Shown here piece after piece: positions 1 through 12,269 of a DNA stretch of 64,000 nucleotides. Source of the stretch: Endocalyx cinctus (taxonomy: Eukaryota > Ascomycota > Sordariomycetes > Amphisphaeriales > Apiosporaceae); the NCBI GenBank assembly GCA_001600455.1, contig BCKC01000004.1, positions 1,426,001-1,490,000 of the forward strand, given 5' to 3'. The notes below the pieces were generated by a model. It worked only from the letters and a program-made list of their open reading frames with translations, was not told the origin of the DNA and searched no databases. The translations under genes and the position numbers were made by a program. The stretch's first letter is position 1. Every line of letters starts with the position of its first letter.

Positions 1-1701
1 GGATGAGATCATCCGATTGAATCCGTAGGCCTTGTAGCCCGACGTAGCCGAAGTCTTCGTCGCCCTCGTCGTCGTCTAGAGTTCTCGCGATCTTGACGAC
101 GGAAGATATTCCGGCAATATGCCTCGTCAAGATGCTGAGCCAATCGGGAGAGGTAAAGCGGTGCACTATCGTCACGCTACACAGATCGAGAAGTTTCGGG
201 GATATATTGGGTTCTTGTGTGGAAATGATGATTCGGGCGCCGATATGGCGTTGCAAGCGGATGACAGAAAGTAGCTTATTCGTCAAGGTTTCGCATTCCG
301 GACTTGAACCGTCCATATACTTGTGTGCCTCGTCAAGAGCGACTACCCGGCCGATGGATGGATCTTGTTCGAGAAACAGATCCAGACAAATGTTGAATAG
401 CGAGCAGGCTAGGGCTGACGTGACACATGGACAAGATAGGTCCACGATGATAAGCTCACCTGCCTTCAGGGTGAAACATTAGCCAATTCAGAGTTCATCA
501 CCTTAAGTGACGACGAGAACATGAAAGCATATAAATATTTAACTCACCTGAGGGGACCAATTCGTGCCTGTAACGTTCTTACTTTTTCTTTTCTTGCTCC
601 ATTGGTCTTTCTCCTGCCAAGCCAGAAAACTCTCCAGAGTGTCCAATCTCTGCGCCAACGGTCGAAGCTGCTCGGGCGTAAAACTCTCCAGCGCCAGTTT
701 TCTCCTGAACTCTGCGTAACTGAACGTTGAACCTGTTTCTTGTTGTTTGACGCGCATCTCACGAAGAATTCTTTGGATCACGTGCATATATAACGGCGCA
801 TTCTTTTCACTAAACGCCATTAGATCTAGCATGCGTCTCGTGTCGAGATCTGATTCTTTCAATATGAGAGGCGCCACGCGAACTCCGGGAAGATTGCTGT
901 ATGAATTCTGAAATCAATCATATATATCAGTAACTTGTGCTACAACAGACCCGTAGCTCGCCCTCCCGTACCTTGGTGGTGGTAATATTACTCGGCGAGC
1001 ATAACACTCGAACCGTGACGCCAGAATCGCTGGCAAGATACGCCGCTTCGCACGGATCACCGCCCATATTCGATCTAAAATTATCGTAATGAAATACGAT
1101 ACCCGTCAAAGGACGCGGGAGACTGCCTAGTATTGGCGAAGGGATCAGACAATTTTCCAGCAAGCATGAGAGACTATGGCTCTTTCCAGAGCCCTGACTT
1201 CCACAGATGAAAGTACTAGAGGGTGCAGCAACGTTGTAGAAAATTCTCGAGTCGGCCTCTATTTTTGCTCCAGTGATAACGTTCAGATCACCGCCTAAAA
1301 GCCCATACTGCGTAAACGCGACCTTTGAGGAATTATTGGCCATCTGTTGCGCATACGGTAGTATTGGATACGCAAACAAGGGAGTGGAAGTAACATCGGC
1401 CAAATCGTCTTTCTCTGAGACGCGACTGAGTAGTTGTAGTTGCTGTTCTGTGACAGGGTCTTTTCCATCTTGACTAGAGACGGAATTTGGCTGGTTAGGG
1501 TGCTTTCTAACCAGGGACGATATGGTTAATACGGGTATCAGAAGTTTATACGATGCCTGACATAAATATAAAGAAGGGTGAATACCATTTAGATATGAGG
1601 TTGTTTAGGACTCTTAGATGTACGTACGTGGATGGGCTCGTGTTTTCTTCGGAAGGATTTGACTCGGGGCTTTCTTTCCATTTGCTTGCTGACGAAGCCA
1701 T
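1..1701 (-). CDS. P-loop ATPase of unknown role (3' end beyond window)
   Basis: Model: exons 1701-1624, 1556-972, 907-548 and 463 to below 1, all joining in phase 0 with GT-AG introns of 64-84 bases. The product has a Walker A motif GSQGSGKS at about residues 145-152. A Walker B with catalytic acids (VVALDEAHKYM, about 381-391) lies after a long helical, charged insert, and is followed by a sensor-like IISTQEP segment. This order resembles HerA/FtsK-type or AAA-like ATPases, which use ATP to move DNA or protein; the substrate cannot be read from the sequence. The N-terminus is Ser-rich and probably disordered. The first junction is least certain, because two overlapping GTACGT/GTACAT donors exist and only the second keeps frame. 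Many fungi carry proteins of this layout annotated only as P-loop NTPase. The stop codon lies outside the window. Confidence 0.75.
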
Positions 1702-2848
1702 ATTTTCTTAGGGTAATACGAGTTACTTAGAATATACTTAGAATATAGAATGAATATGCCCCTAGAAATAAAATTGTATAACAGTCGTAATAAATTGTAC
1801 GTAAGATAAAAAGATTATGGCGGCTGTTTCAAGATCGGATAAAGTAATTATGACTTGGGAAATGCTCGGAGAAGCGGGTTTTCGACCTACTAATAATAAC
1901 TGCCATTGTCAATATATAAATAATCAGTACGCGTCTGATTCGTTTGCATAGTGGAAATAAAACGATTCATACCAATGATTCTAGGGCCTTCTTAACTTTT
2001 GGAGTTACACAATGACTAATTATACTGGACATTCGCGAGGGTGACTTGCTATATAGTATACAGTGATCATCCCATCAGCCCCTTTCATGACTTCTACACG
2101 CTTATCTAAGTTGAATTCGAAACATCAATACGTCTTCAGCGGTGAAATTACTGAGGATTCATGAAGTATGCAGATACTTCTAAAGGATTCTTGGTACCTA
2201 GACGGAATGAGGTTGCCTGAATATTTTATGGTATATTACGGAGTAAAATATTCTTCTCTTAGCCCAAACTATTTTCTTATCATCGGATTCCAACTATCCT
2301 TCCGAAATAGCTTAAAGTACGTAGATCAATATAGTACTTGTAGATATAGGAATGTCAAACAATCACAGTCAATACCACATTACCGAGATTCTTGACATAC
2401 TGACAATGTATTTGTCCAGTTTACCTGCGATCTACGTCCTCACTAATGCATCCGTTTGACGCTCCGCGTTCTCGTATTGTTACACCCGAGCCCTATATTT
2501 GTTTACAATTTCGGTAGGGCCCGTCAAGTTACCCAATAATTGATTAGTATTTGTTTGACACAATGACTTGTCATCGCATTTGGTATAAAGTTTTTCTTTT
2601 CTTTTTAGATCCAAATGCATTATTACTTTCCCGGGTCAGCATGCTGGCTCCCGTTCATTTATATTAAATTTCCAATTTACTGAAGCTCCCTTTCCGTTTA
2701 GAGTGTCTATACCATACCCACGTACCTCCGTCCTTTTCAACGGCTTAACTACGTGATACGTTCAGCTGACGACAAGAAATAAATTGGGCTCGTCCTTTAA
2801 GCCTGTGTTCAGTAGCTCGGCGGCATCGTCACGTATGGATTTGACGTC

Positions 2849-3208
2849 TTATTCGCCGGCGCTGCCACTTCGTGTGGTGTTCTTCCCTTCCTTCTTCGAG
2901 CACGTTCTCCGGCATCCTGGACGTTCATTATACGGTGAATCATCATCTATCTCGGGACCGAGCTTGAGGAAGTTAGCCTGGCTGGCGACAGTGACCACGA
3001 GGATAAGCGAGACGTCTTCCAAGTGGAACCAGACGTCTCTCCGCTTATTAATCTTGTGATCCCGTACCAAAGTTTTCAAGTCTTCGTGTTTGGAAAAGTC
3101 GTATATATACATTCCACAATATGCCACCTGTGTCTTGTCCCAAAATAGGGATATTAGGGTTAATCCATAACTTAAAAAAAAAAAAATTAATTTGAATTGC
3201 TTTGACAC
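2849..3208 (-). pseudogene. Possible gene remnant
   Basis: A minus-strand open frame here stands out by a higher GC content than its flanks. Its second half (from about 3110 down to 2849) reads like protein, with balanced charged and hydrophobic residues. Its first third runs through a poly-A tract, so the apparent start is not credible. I recognise no family, and I found no splice partners on either side that extend it convincingly. The opposite strand is also open over 2784-3059. It may be a decayed fragment or chance. Confidence 0.15.
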
Positions 3209-6200
3209 CTCTTGACAGCAGCTTTCAGAATTGAAGATGTCAGCATTCCTTATGCTGTATTAGACGCAGTCGGATAGTTTGAACGGAAGACTCATATACA
3301 GAAAGAGTATGTAATAAGGGGTGCTCAAACACCATCGTAACTCGCACCATTAATTGCAACTGCTGGAAGGGAGACGGAAATAGTACAGTATATTATCTCA
3401 TCTCATATAAAATTCATATAGTCGGGCTTGACCGACTTTCTTTTAATCCAAGAGGAAGCACTCGCCAATTAGTCTCTATCAGGGCATATAAGTCTAATCT
3501 GTCGGCAACATGAAAAAAGGTTCTATCAATGTGACATATTCTGGGAATAATGACGCGGATTCGTGGAGGCCCTTTTCCATTAAAATGGGCTGAGCACATC
3601 AGCTCTGTTTTATGTTCCTCACCGATAACGACCATGCCTTCATATTTCGCGCTATATTGAGAAAGGCAACTTCGAGGGGAAAAAAAAAAGGTTCATATTT
3701 CGCCGTCGTCAAAGAAATCGATCAACTGCATAAAAGACGAAAAGTGATTGGCATAAATATGAAACTTCAGCGGCGACAAGTTTACTACGTTCGACGATAG
3801 TACAGATATCTAGTCTGAAATGCTGACCTAGCTTGCATCTGTTATACACGTGATTAATAATACAGCTGCCTATAAATTATTATGTGATTCAGCATTCAAT
3901 CAGGTGATCTTGAGGCATATTAAGTCGAAGCGTTAATTACAGGGAATGAGCTGGATGAGCTGGATGGGTGTTCTCTTTTCCTAAGGTATTGATTGGAAAG
4001 CGGACGAGGAGAACTCACCGACAATAAAACGACATATAGTTGCTAGGGCTATAATAACTTACGACTTTTCAAAACCGATTCAGGTGGTTAAGATCAAGTG
4101 TACGTGTACGTAGAGGAAGAATTCCGTCCTTCCTCCTCGTCACCATCGATCAAGGGAGCTCATTCGCTACCTCGATTGGTTTCGAAAAAAGTGCGCGGAA
4201 TCGATCTTGTTCCCTTCCGAATTGACTAACTAGCTTCGATCCCCACCTTCTCGTGAATACCTGCCAGTTCGTATTTTTTTTTTCTCAAGGTTTTGTCCTT
4301 TTTCTCTTTTAATATTTTATCCTGCAAGGATGAAGGTTCTAAGCTGGCAGACCGGGAGACGGAAAACGGAAAACAAAGGCTTAGCGGCAACCCCGAGGTG
4401 GGGAAAAGGCAGGTAAGGCGAACGTACATCAATAGCTCTTTGGAGTGCTTATTGGTCAAGAGCCTTTTCGGCCGGAGGCTTTTTTTTTTTTTTTTGCTCA
4501 TTTTCATGTCGTCACCGTTAGGGGAATTTATCACTTGGATGAACGTAACAGGAGATAAGGATTAATGCTGTTGACTTATCTTATTCTATGACGATGAAGA
4601 CGGACCGTGATTCTGTTAACATCTTCACAAGGGGGAATACCCGTTTCAGACGGAACGGGACGAGGATATGTTATTACCTACTCGTGTCCCTCGCGTAGAA
4701 AGCCAATCCATATCCTCTTTCGGATGGTTGCAGGGGCGTGAGGCCGCTTCCCCCAGACTTGGACCGTGCCAGTAGCGTGAAGATTGCTTTACCGAACTCG
4801 GTAATTTATCCCTACCCTATTCTTCCCATATTATCGTTTTGATAAGGAAAATAAAAAAGAAGAAGAGATTTAACGAAAGGCGGTCAAAGTCCGTGCTGGT
4901 TCAAAAAACACACCTCACACATTGTTCTTCTTGTCTTTGGTAAAAGGTGGAGAGCGGGGCCGGGACTTGGTCTTCCGGCACGAAGTAACTCACGGTAGGT
5001 AAAGTGGAGTTTATTAGGTACCAGTGGTAGGTAATCGGTGAAGATCATTAAAAGTATAAAAATCTTTAGCAACGTTTTTGATGCTTGCTGTTATTATTAT
5101 TATGGGCATTACTATATAAGATGCCAGGTTTAAATATTATATAATTAATGGAAGTTTAATTATGCTTGATTTTCGTTTTTCCTGTTTACCGTGTACCAAG
5201 TGAATTAGAACTATCCATGAATACTACAGTATATATTCATTCCAAGCATGTTGAATCACACTATTGATTCTTCCCATGAATTTTGTTTTTTGAAATGCCC
5301 GCCCTGCCCGCGTACCCCTTTTCACCTATACAGTACATATACTACTATGGATATGTGTAGTGCAGTAGCGTGGATATATAAAACCTGCCAAAGCTTATTC
5401 CGTATTAAGTCAACAATCGACTGGAGGCATGTCAAGCTGTCAAGGACGACTAGTATACTTCAAGTTAAATCCAAACCCGCGTCAAGACTAGATAAAACAA
5501 ACGCTTTGACGAACGTATTCATACGTACATCCATAGCGTGTATGCCATCTAATGCCGTATACCGTTCAAAAACTAGCCAGTTTAGACGCAATTTCGGAAT
5601 CGTGACGCGGCTTGGCGCGCTCAAAAGTGCCAATGTTACACGTATTTTGTTGCTTCTTTCGATCCCGCGTTAAAGATTGCTTTTTGGCGGATAAACAGTT
5701 TTTTTTTTTTTTTTTTTTTTATGGCACACTTACGGGTAAAGGACAATAGTGCATACGGCAAGAAGAATTTTGATTCATTTTTTTTTTTTTTTTGGTTCAT
5801 CTTAGATAAAATTAAAAGGAATATATTTATTTTCCGTTATCTTAATTTGATAACGGAGGATCGTAGTGAGGATCTCGGAATGCTAATGCAATGACGCTGA
5901 CCTGTTCCGGTGAAGCCAAAAAAAGAATTAAAAAAAAAAAGCAAAAAGACACGTATTAGTCGATTCGAACGAATCAAGTCATCGATCAATGCCATCATCC
6001 GACCGCACTTTTTGGAGGTGGCTTGAAACTCACAAACTTTACGCTTTGATGATGGTGGTCAGCACTGGCCATCGTTGGGCGGATTTTGGGGGAGGTTTGG
6101 GGGTTTAATTAAAAAAAGAAAAAAAAAAAAAAAACGAGTACTATGTAACAAAAACAAAAAGTCGCAGCCGCTTGATGAAACGTGCGTTCTAATAAGAAAA

Positions 6201-6384
6201 AGTATTGCTTGTTATCTTTGCTTTTTTTTTTTTTCTTAATTATGCTGTACTATTCTTCCCTACCCCCTCCCCTTAAATATTTTTAATTTCTTGCATTCCA
6301 TTCTTTTTTCGAAACGGTTATTAAAGCTTACTATTCCAACCCAACTTTTCAAACGGCATCGAACCATTTTTCAAACAGTGAGGA

Positions 6385-6405
6385 ATATATATATATATAT
6401 ATATA
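6385..6405. repeat. (AT)n microsatellite in F-box gene leader
   Basis: About ten AT units end 12 bases before the F-box start codon and are followed by an A-rich stretch. The tract could act as an open promoter or 5' leader, and it is prone to length change. Confidence 0.8.
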
Positions 6406-6417
6406 AACAAAAAAAAG

Positions 6418-7404
6418 ATGTCGGTCGATATCCGTGGCCTGCCTACCGAGATTCTCATCCAGATTTTTGCCCAAATCGGTAATGTCGATGACATCATCAG
6501 CCTACGATGTTCCTCGACAAAATTGGAGCAAGTCTACCAACTTCACCAACGCACTATCGTCCGGCAGTCGATCGACGGCCTGGTCCCCAACCCGGCCACC
6601 CGCTACCTTTTGGAGGTCGCCGTCGAAACCGCCAAAGTGAACCAGAAAGATGAGACCAAGGTCGCCGCCTCCCTGCACCGGTACCTGGCCGGCTCGCGCG
6701 CCGCCCCGGAGTCGCTGAACCTGCGGAGGCTCGGTCGCGTCTTCGAGCTCTTCACCGCCGTCAAAGGCATCGCCGGCATGCAGATCAGACGGAGCAAATC
6801 GATCACCCTGTCCTCCCGCGACACCAAGATGCAGGCCCTGCTCCGCTTGGAGATCGCGAGGAACTTGTTCCACGGCCGGGACGCCGAGGGCTCGATCTTG
6901 TGGGACGCGCCTTGCCCTTGGCTCGAGACCAAATTCTGGCTGCACTGCTCGCCGCGCCAGATTCAGGAATTATCTCTCGCGCGGAAATTATTGTATCACG
7001 CGACCAAGGACGGTAAGTTTTTTTTTTTTCTCCCACCTATACAGTCTTAAAGAGAAAAAAATAAAAAGAATTATCAATGCTAACAATATACCTCCCCTCC
7101 AGGCCTAGAAGCAGCTGATTCCTGTCCTATGGACCCCTGCTGCGACTGCAACGACAGGACGGACGCGTGGAACAAGCTGCTGATCCGGTGCATGGCCGAG
7201 AACGAAGGCGTCATCGCCGTGCACGGATGGACGGTGAAGCGGATGAGCTTCGACGGCTGGCGCTTCCAGAACGTCAACCGGTCGCATTTCGTCTTCGACA
7301 AGTACCTGGTGCAAGGGTCGTCTCTTTTCGACGCGTTCAGCCCCGTCCCCGCCATCAGCAAGATCGCTTCTCAGATTCACGAAGCCGCGACGAGCGAAGA
7401 ATGA
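6418..7404 (+). CDS. F-box protein
   Basis: Two exons, 6418-7012 and 7103-7404, joined over a 90-base GT-AG intron with a split Gly codon, give 298 residues. The N-terminus (about residues 5-45) has the F-box pattern, starting with LPTEIL and followed by DIISLRCSSTKL, the segment that normally binds Skp1. Such proteins usually bring substrates to an SCF ubiquitin ligase. The rest is helical, with no visible WD40, leucine-rich or kelch repeats, so the substrate is unknown. The second exon opens with a Cys-rich stretch (CPMDPCCDC). The start is chosen because it immediately precedes the F-box and has an A-rich leader behind an (AT)n tract. Fungal genomes carry many such orphan F-box genes. Confidence 0.8.
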
Positions 7405-9347
7405 AATTGCATGTCCCAATTTGGTATTTTTTTTTCCATTGCGCCGTCACGGTTTAGCATGAAAATCTCACCTACCGAGCGCGAGCAGGGCCTCCCTCTT
7501 ATTAATTACTACAGAAAAGGGTCTTGGGTTTTTCCTAATTTTTTTTTTACGGAATTTATTTTCCTTATTTTTCTGTTCTACATACCAATCTTATTCTACG
7601 AGAAGAATTTGGAAAGCGATTTACTGCGTTATCGCTTGTTTTGTTTTTTTTATTGTTATTACCACCAACATCCCCACTCCTAATGTATAATGATTTTCTT
7701 TTTTGGGCACCAACGGTAAAACCCTCCCATACACTACAAAGTACTTACAAGATGCCTAGACCAAGTTTCAGGCTCCACAGAGGGAAAGGATAGCGAAAAA
7801 AAGGCAATTAGAATTTGATGAGAAGTTCACACTTTTATACCTAGTTAGTTAAAATCAAAAGATAAATAAATCAATATTATCCTCTTTCCCGCAAGGGTCA
7901 AGAAGGAGAAGAAAAGAAGAAGAAGAACATTGATCGCAGAGATTATGGAGATTATGGAGCAGTTCAAGATTGTAAGGGAATCCTTTTAATGATGTTGGGA
8001 CAAGTCTGTGATCGATGTTATATATAAGCTGATAACCCTATACCGCTTTCGTTACAGTGGTCAATCCCAACCCACTCGAGATAATTATTTCTTGTTATCC
8101 CTTGCAGAATAAATAATTACGCTGAAAGATCTTAATTTAAAGGAGATACTTACGTGATCTCTCTTCGGGGTTTTATTTACTATGTACTTAAATCATTTGT
8201 TTATCCGAATGTTTTGACAGGAAGTTAATCATCGAATTATCGTATGTTCCATTCGGAGAGAAAAAAAACAAAAGGGAGACTTTACAAGGTGTCACTTTTA
8301 TTATGTGGGTGACAACCGGTAGTTGGGCCATGTAGTATAGGGTGCGTCGACCAATCAAGAACTCGATCCGTCTCCCTGGTATGCCCAGAAAAGAAGGAAA
8401 TGCGTCAAACATCAACTCTACTAGGATAAAGGTGAACAAAAAAGAATCCACTTTCGTTTCCACATCCGTTGCATTGGGACACATCATTACATGCATTTGC
8501 ATAATATGCCATGCAATGCATCTAGGATCTTTTTTTTTTTTTTCGTCTTTTCTGGTTTTATTTAGTATCAGTAAGACATAATTTTTAGTATACATACGGC
8601 TTATACATGTACGTAATCTGGACCTTTTCCATGGTTCCTAGGACAGATGATAAGCAATGGATCTCTTTTTGTTTCTCTCTCTGTTTTTGTTTACAAGGCC
8701 TGACTGACGTAAGGTCAAAACTAGGGCCTTTCACGGGAGACGGGACTATCCATACTCTGACAATTGGTTCAACCTGTTCAAATACGAACTCGTCTATTTT
8801 CTGTCTCCACCCGTCGGCCGCACCATAGAGATTGGTTTTTTTTTTTCTTTTTCTATTTTAGAACCAACATTCTTATCTCTTCCAAATAATAGGTTCGTGT
8901 TGGCTTTAACAGCCAACAAAAGAATCGTGTTGGAAAGCCCAATTGAACAAAGTACCTTGCATGCTTTTGTTAGTAGTATAGTATAGATAAAGACGGAAAC
9001 TTGCATGTCATTTCAAAAAAAGGCCAACTAAACCAAAACGTGGTCAGGTGAGAGACATGGATCTCGACAATCCATTCTCTAAGAGACAAAAGACCAGGTC
9101 AAAAGTAAAGCCACGCTTCATTGTCGTGTTCTATTTAAGAAGGAAAAAAAAAGGATCCTTACTACGTACACAGGTAGAGACTAGATATTTATTATAAAGT
9201 CTCGTGGTACACTTTTTCTTTTCTTTTTTTCCCCAGCATTTCTCCAATCTACCACCATTCCAAATCCCCCCCATTTCCCCACACACTAAAAAAAAACGTT
9301 AGAAAGAGAGGTAAGTAAGCAGTAAGCAGTTAGGAACGACCAAGATC
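7405..9347. other. AT-rich spacer
   Basis: I see no supportable gene. T-rich sequence follows the F-box stop and is a likely 3' end region. Around 8188-8595 both strands are open over the same bases without protein-like character, and a T run lies near 8530-8543. A pyrimidine-rich stretch at about 9210-9290 precedes the next small gene and looks like a fungal core promoter. Confidence 0.5.
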
Positions 9348-9548
9348 ATGAACAACGAAGCCGGATCTAGAACATGTCAAGCTTGTCGTAGGAGCTTACG
9401 ACCCGACATGTTTGTCAATCCCGGTACCCGGGAAGTCAGCAGACGCTGCAAACTCTGCCGATCGCCCGTGAGGGGGCACAAGAACCCGAACAAGGAAGGG
9501 CCCTGGAGCTGGAAGCGGGCTTTATTTTCAAAAACCCGGGGACGGTGA
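9348..9548 (+). CDS. 66-residue protein with paired CxxC motifs
   Basis: This single-exon small protein holds CQAC at residues 10-13 and CKLC at 34-37, the spacing expected for one four-cysteine zinc knuckle. Many Arg/Lys residues surround it (RRSLRPDMF, RGHKNPNK, KTRGR). The pattern C-x2-C, a Pro-x-x-Phe turn, then C-x2-C is like the short zinc knuckles of fungal Stc1-type and related nucleic-acid-binding proteins, so binding RNA or DNA is a reasonable guess. The codons are GC-rich compared with the flanks, and a pyrimidine-rich promoter-like stretch lies upstream. It could also be the only surviving exon of a larger gene. Confidence 0.5.
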   Translation: MNNEAGSRTCQACRRSLRPDMFVNPGTREVSRRCKLCRSPVRGHKNPNKEGPWSWKRALFSKTRGR

Positions 9549-10000
9549 CAAATACTAAAAATCTATTGACTCCTTAGTACGTAGTGTTCAAGAATATCGA
9601 TTAACTAGTGTGGCTACCGGTAGCTCGGTACGTATCGAATCCCGAGTTATAAAGGATATTAGGTTCGGTTCCTGACGGCGCTAAGTCGTCTCCTCCGTTT
9701 CTCTCCGGTAATTAAGATAGAAATAATGCTAAACAAATATTCATCAACTGAAACGTATTTACCGGGACATCAGAGCTAAGATTTTTCATCCATTGCCGTT
9801 TAAGTATCCAATTCACACTAGTTGGCTATAAACATAGTTATCATGAAACTAACCCGTGCTGAGCCAAAATCGCACTTGAAAATTCTATTGCCCTTCATAT
9901 TTCCCATAATACCATTCTATCGCTATTTAGAACACATGACCATTGATTATTATTTGATTTACCTTTATACCCTATATCCTATACTCTAGAAGATTTTCAT
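9549..10000. other. Short AT-rich spacer
   Basis: It lies between the small CxxC gene and the convergent 3' end of the transcription factor gene. I see only AT-rich sequence and likely 3' end signals, with no open frame of interest. Confidence 0.5.
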
Positions 10001-12243
10001 TCAAGTACCAACGTCTTGAGGTGGTGAAACCGACCACATATCCACAAAATTCATTGCAAGTTCCATACTATTAGATAAGAAGTTCTCGTCTTCAACGACG
10101 CTACGACCGGCGGCGGCGGCGGCTGCGGCTGCAGTAGCTCGTAAGGTTTTTGGATGGAGAGGCGTCGCCAAACGTTTTAAGATGCGGTCCACTTGCGCAT
10201 ACGTCAAGGGAAGCTCGTTGGCTGGTGTATTTCTGTAAAGTTCTAAACGAACATTCCCGTAATCAGTAAATGAGGAGTCGTGGGGGATAAACAGGGTACC
10301 TGGTAATTGGGCTAAAGGGCTATGACTTACGAATAAGATACCTAGGTAACTCCCACATGGCTGAGAACTGCTCGAGAAAGAGCAAGAGGATATTTTGACT
10401 CTGGGTAAGATTATTCAATACGGGAGACGCCGGGTCGCCGATAGTTCGTCGATGAAGTTCCAGGAGCGATATTGCCGAGTAGATGATGAAGCATATAGCG
10501 GGGTCGACGCGGGCGAAGAACTCGCCGTTCCACTGCTGGACAATCGCGACTGTGTCGTGGCATGCCTCCAAGCACTGTTGCCATTCGTCTAACCATTCGT
10601 CCTCTCCTCCCTCCGCGTCGTGCGGTAGGGAGATCATGATCCGAGTTGTGTTCATATGCAACAGATTGGTAAGTCGGAGGTGGTGATCCGCGCACGTCTC
10701 CGCTATCAAGATATTACGAGACGGGCTAAGGTAGCGCGGGGGCAACGCTAAGCGCATTGCGGCGAAATGCTTTTGAATAGTCATTGTACGAGCTCTCACT
10801 TTCTTTCCCGCGGTCCTGAGTCTGATGGTGTTTCCAGCTTCTCGTAGTATGGTCGTCGTAGCCATATGAATGTTGTGATTTCGCACGTGACTGACCGGTA
10901 ATACCGCCTGAACGGTTTTCCATAGCTCGCTTATTTCATCGGGAAGAAACAGCTTTTCCTCTGTTAAAGAAACGTGGTTATCGTCGCAATCAAACGGTCT
11001 TCGGACAAGAGCGGTATTAATGCCCTCTAGATCTATCAGAAAAGGAGTCCCAGCCGTAGTATTCGAATACGTATCGAGGCAGTAAATACACCACCAGATG
11101 TACCGCCAATCTTCGATTTCATCTTCGGTCGCCGTCGAAGAATCAAAGGCGCAGCACAAGGCTTGGTTATCAATGTTGTTCAGTCCTATGGCATAGGCCT
11201 TCCGAGTCAGGTTTCCTATTCTCATCCAAGCCGGAGATCCTGAAAATTGATGAAAATCGTAATAAGCAAGTAAGCATGCCTGCCTGAACTGATCGAGGCT
11301 CGGATGTGAGGATGGTATGCCGTCATCTGAAACGGTGGCCTGTAACATTTTGTTCATGCACAAGTTGATCTCTTCAGTTTTCCAATAGTCAATAGGGCCG
11401 AGAATTTTAGCAGTGACCGTGACCATTGTCACGATTAAATCGCGAGAAACTGCACCATTGTCGTAATCCGCCAGAAATTTTCTCTTTCTGAATAACGGGA
11501 TAGCCGAGTGAACCTCGTCAAAAAAGTGTTCGATACTTGAAACAGGAATTGAAAAGGTTAGAAGGCTTGATTATCATAGACATTCACGAACACACAAAAC
11601 TCACAGGTTTCTCTCTTGTTGGGGTCCAAGATGGTATCCCGGCCAAGACTTTTCCCCAGTAGAAGGTAGAAGGGAAGACTCGTACGAAGAAAAATGTAAA
11701 TCTAGATCGGTGAGACCTGAGATGGCGCTTTGTGGGGTCATATGTGTACCCAAGAAGGGGAGCATTAAAGATCCATCCATTGGCAAAGCGTTTGACTGGG
11801 CTGGGTTAGAACCCTGGGAGGAATCTTCGAGCGCAACATTATCGGTGGAAGTAGAGGGCGCGGTGGGATCTACAGAAACAGATAGGCTCCTCTGTTTCTG
11901 GCGCCGGGATCCTCTAGCTGGGCCAGGCTTGCGTCTCTCGGTTGAATAAGTACATAAGAAACCAACCTCGGAGCAGCGAGAGCAGACGGGTCGTTGCAGA
12001 TCACCTTGGAATAGCAAATCAGTTATTAAACGTAACGAGGAAAACGAGAATATTAAGCCGGTCCAAGGTTTGAATTACATTTAACTTTTTTTCTAATCCA
12101 AAAGAATCAGCGAGCTTGTTTAAAGGAGTATTGCCGGTGCGACCCAAAGAAATACGGCAATGAATCCGAAAGGATTCAACGAGGGCTACCGAAAGATACG
12201 ATGCAACGTACCTGATACAGCGGTCGCAAACTCGACTATTCAT
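10001..12243 (-). CDS. Zn2Cys6 transcription factor with fungal-specific TF domain
   Basis: Five exons (12243-12212, 12092-12079, 12004-11605, 11535-10331, 10242-10001) stay in frame and give 630 residues. The zinc binuclear cluster is complete only if a 14-base microexon (12079-12092) is used; cysteines then fall at residues 6, 9, 16, 23, 26 and 33 with a basic RKKVK stretch between. A Ser/Pro-rich linker follows. The large middle homology domain then starts with LIEHFFDEVHSAIPLF, typical of the fungal_trans family of nuclear regulators. The C-terminal exon has an alanine run. Such factors often control nearby catabolic or secondary metabolic genes; the aromatic and LPMO genes downstream are candidate targets, but that is inference. 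An upstream in-frame ATG at 12291 is possible but adds no recognisable sequence. Confidence 0.88.
12079..12092 (-). other. 14-base microexon of the Zn2Cys6 gene
   Basis: The exon is bounded by a GATTAG acceptor and a GTAATT donor. It supplies the bases between CDRCI and DLQRPVC, turning an interrupted zinc cluster into the exact C-x2-C-x6-C-x6-C-x2-C-x6-C pattern. Skipping it puts the downstream exon out of frame, with an immediate stop. The fit to the family motif is the main evidence. Confidence 0.8.
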
Positions 12244-12269
12244 CGTCGTGCACGTGTGCAGGGAGAAAA

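Larger units (their letters stand above)
1702..6417. other. Gene-poor AT-rich spacer with homopolymers
   Basis: This 4.7 kb stretch has no gene I can support apart from a weak coding-like patch at 2849-3208 listed separately. It holds a 22-base T run at 5699-5720, a second T run near 5779-5793, A runs near 3175 and 6121, and T runs near 4270 and 4483. An (AT)n tract at 6385-6405 sits just upstream of the F-box start codon and may be part of its promoter or leader. An open stretch at 5248-5673 (plus) has no recognisable protein character. Confidence 0.6.

Noticed and set aside
5248..5673. 141-codon plus frame in the first spacer
   Set aside because: Composition is not protein-like, there is no domain, no splice partners and no promoter context.
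11800..11825. tRNA T-loop-like string GGTTAGAACCC
   Set aside because: It lies within a coding exon of the regulator and has no A box or cloverleaf.
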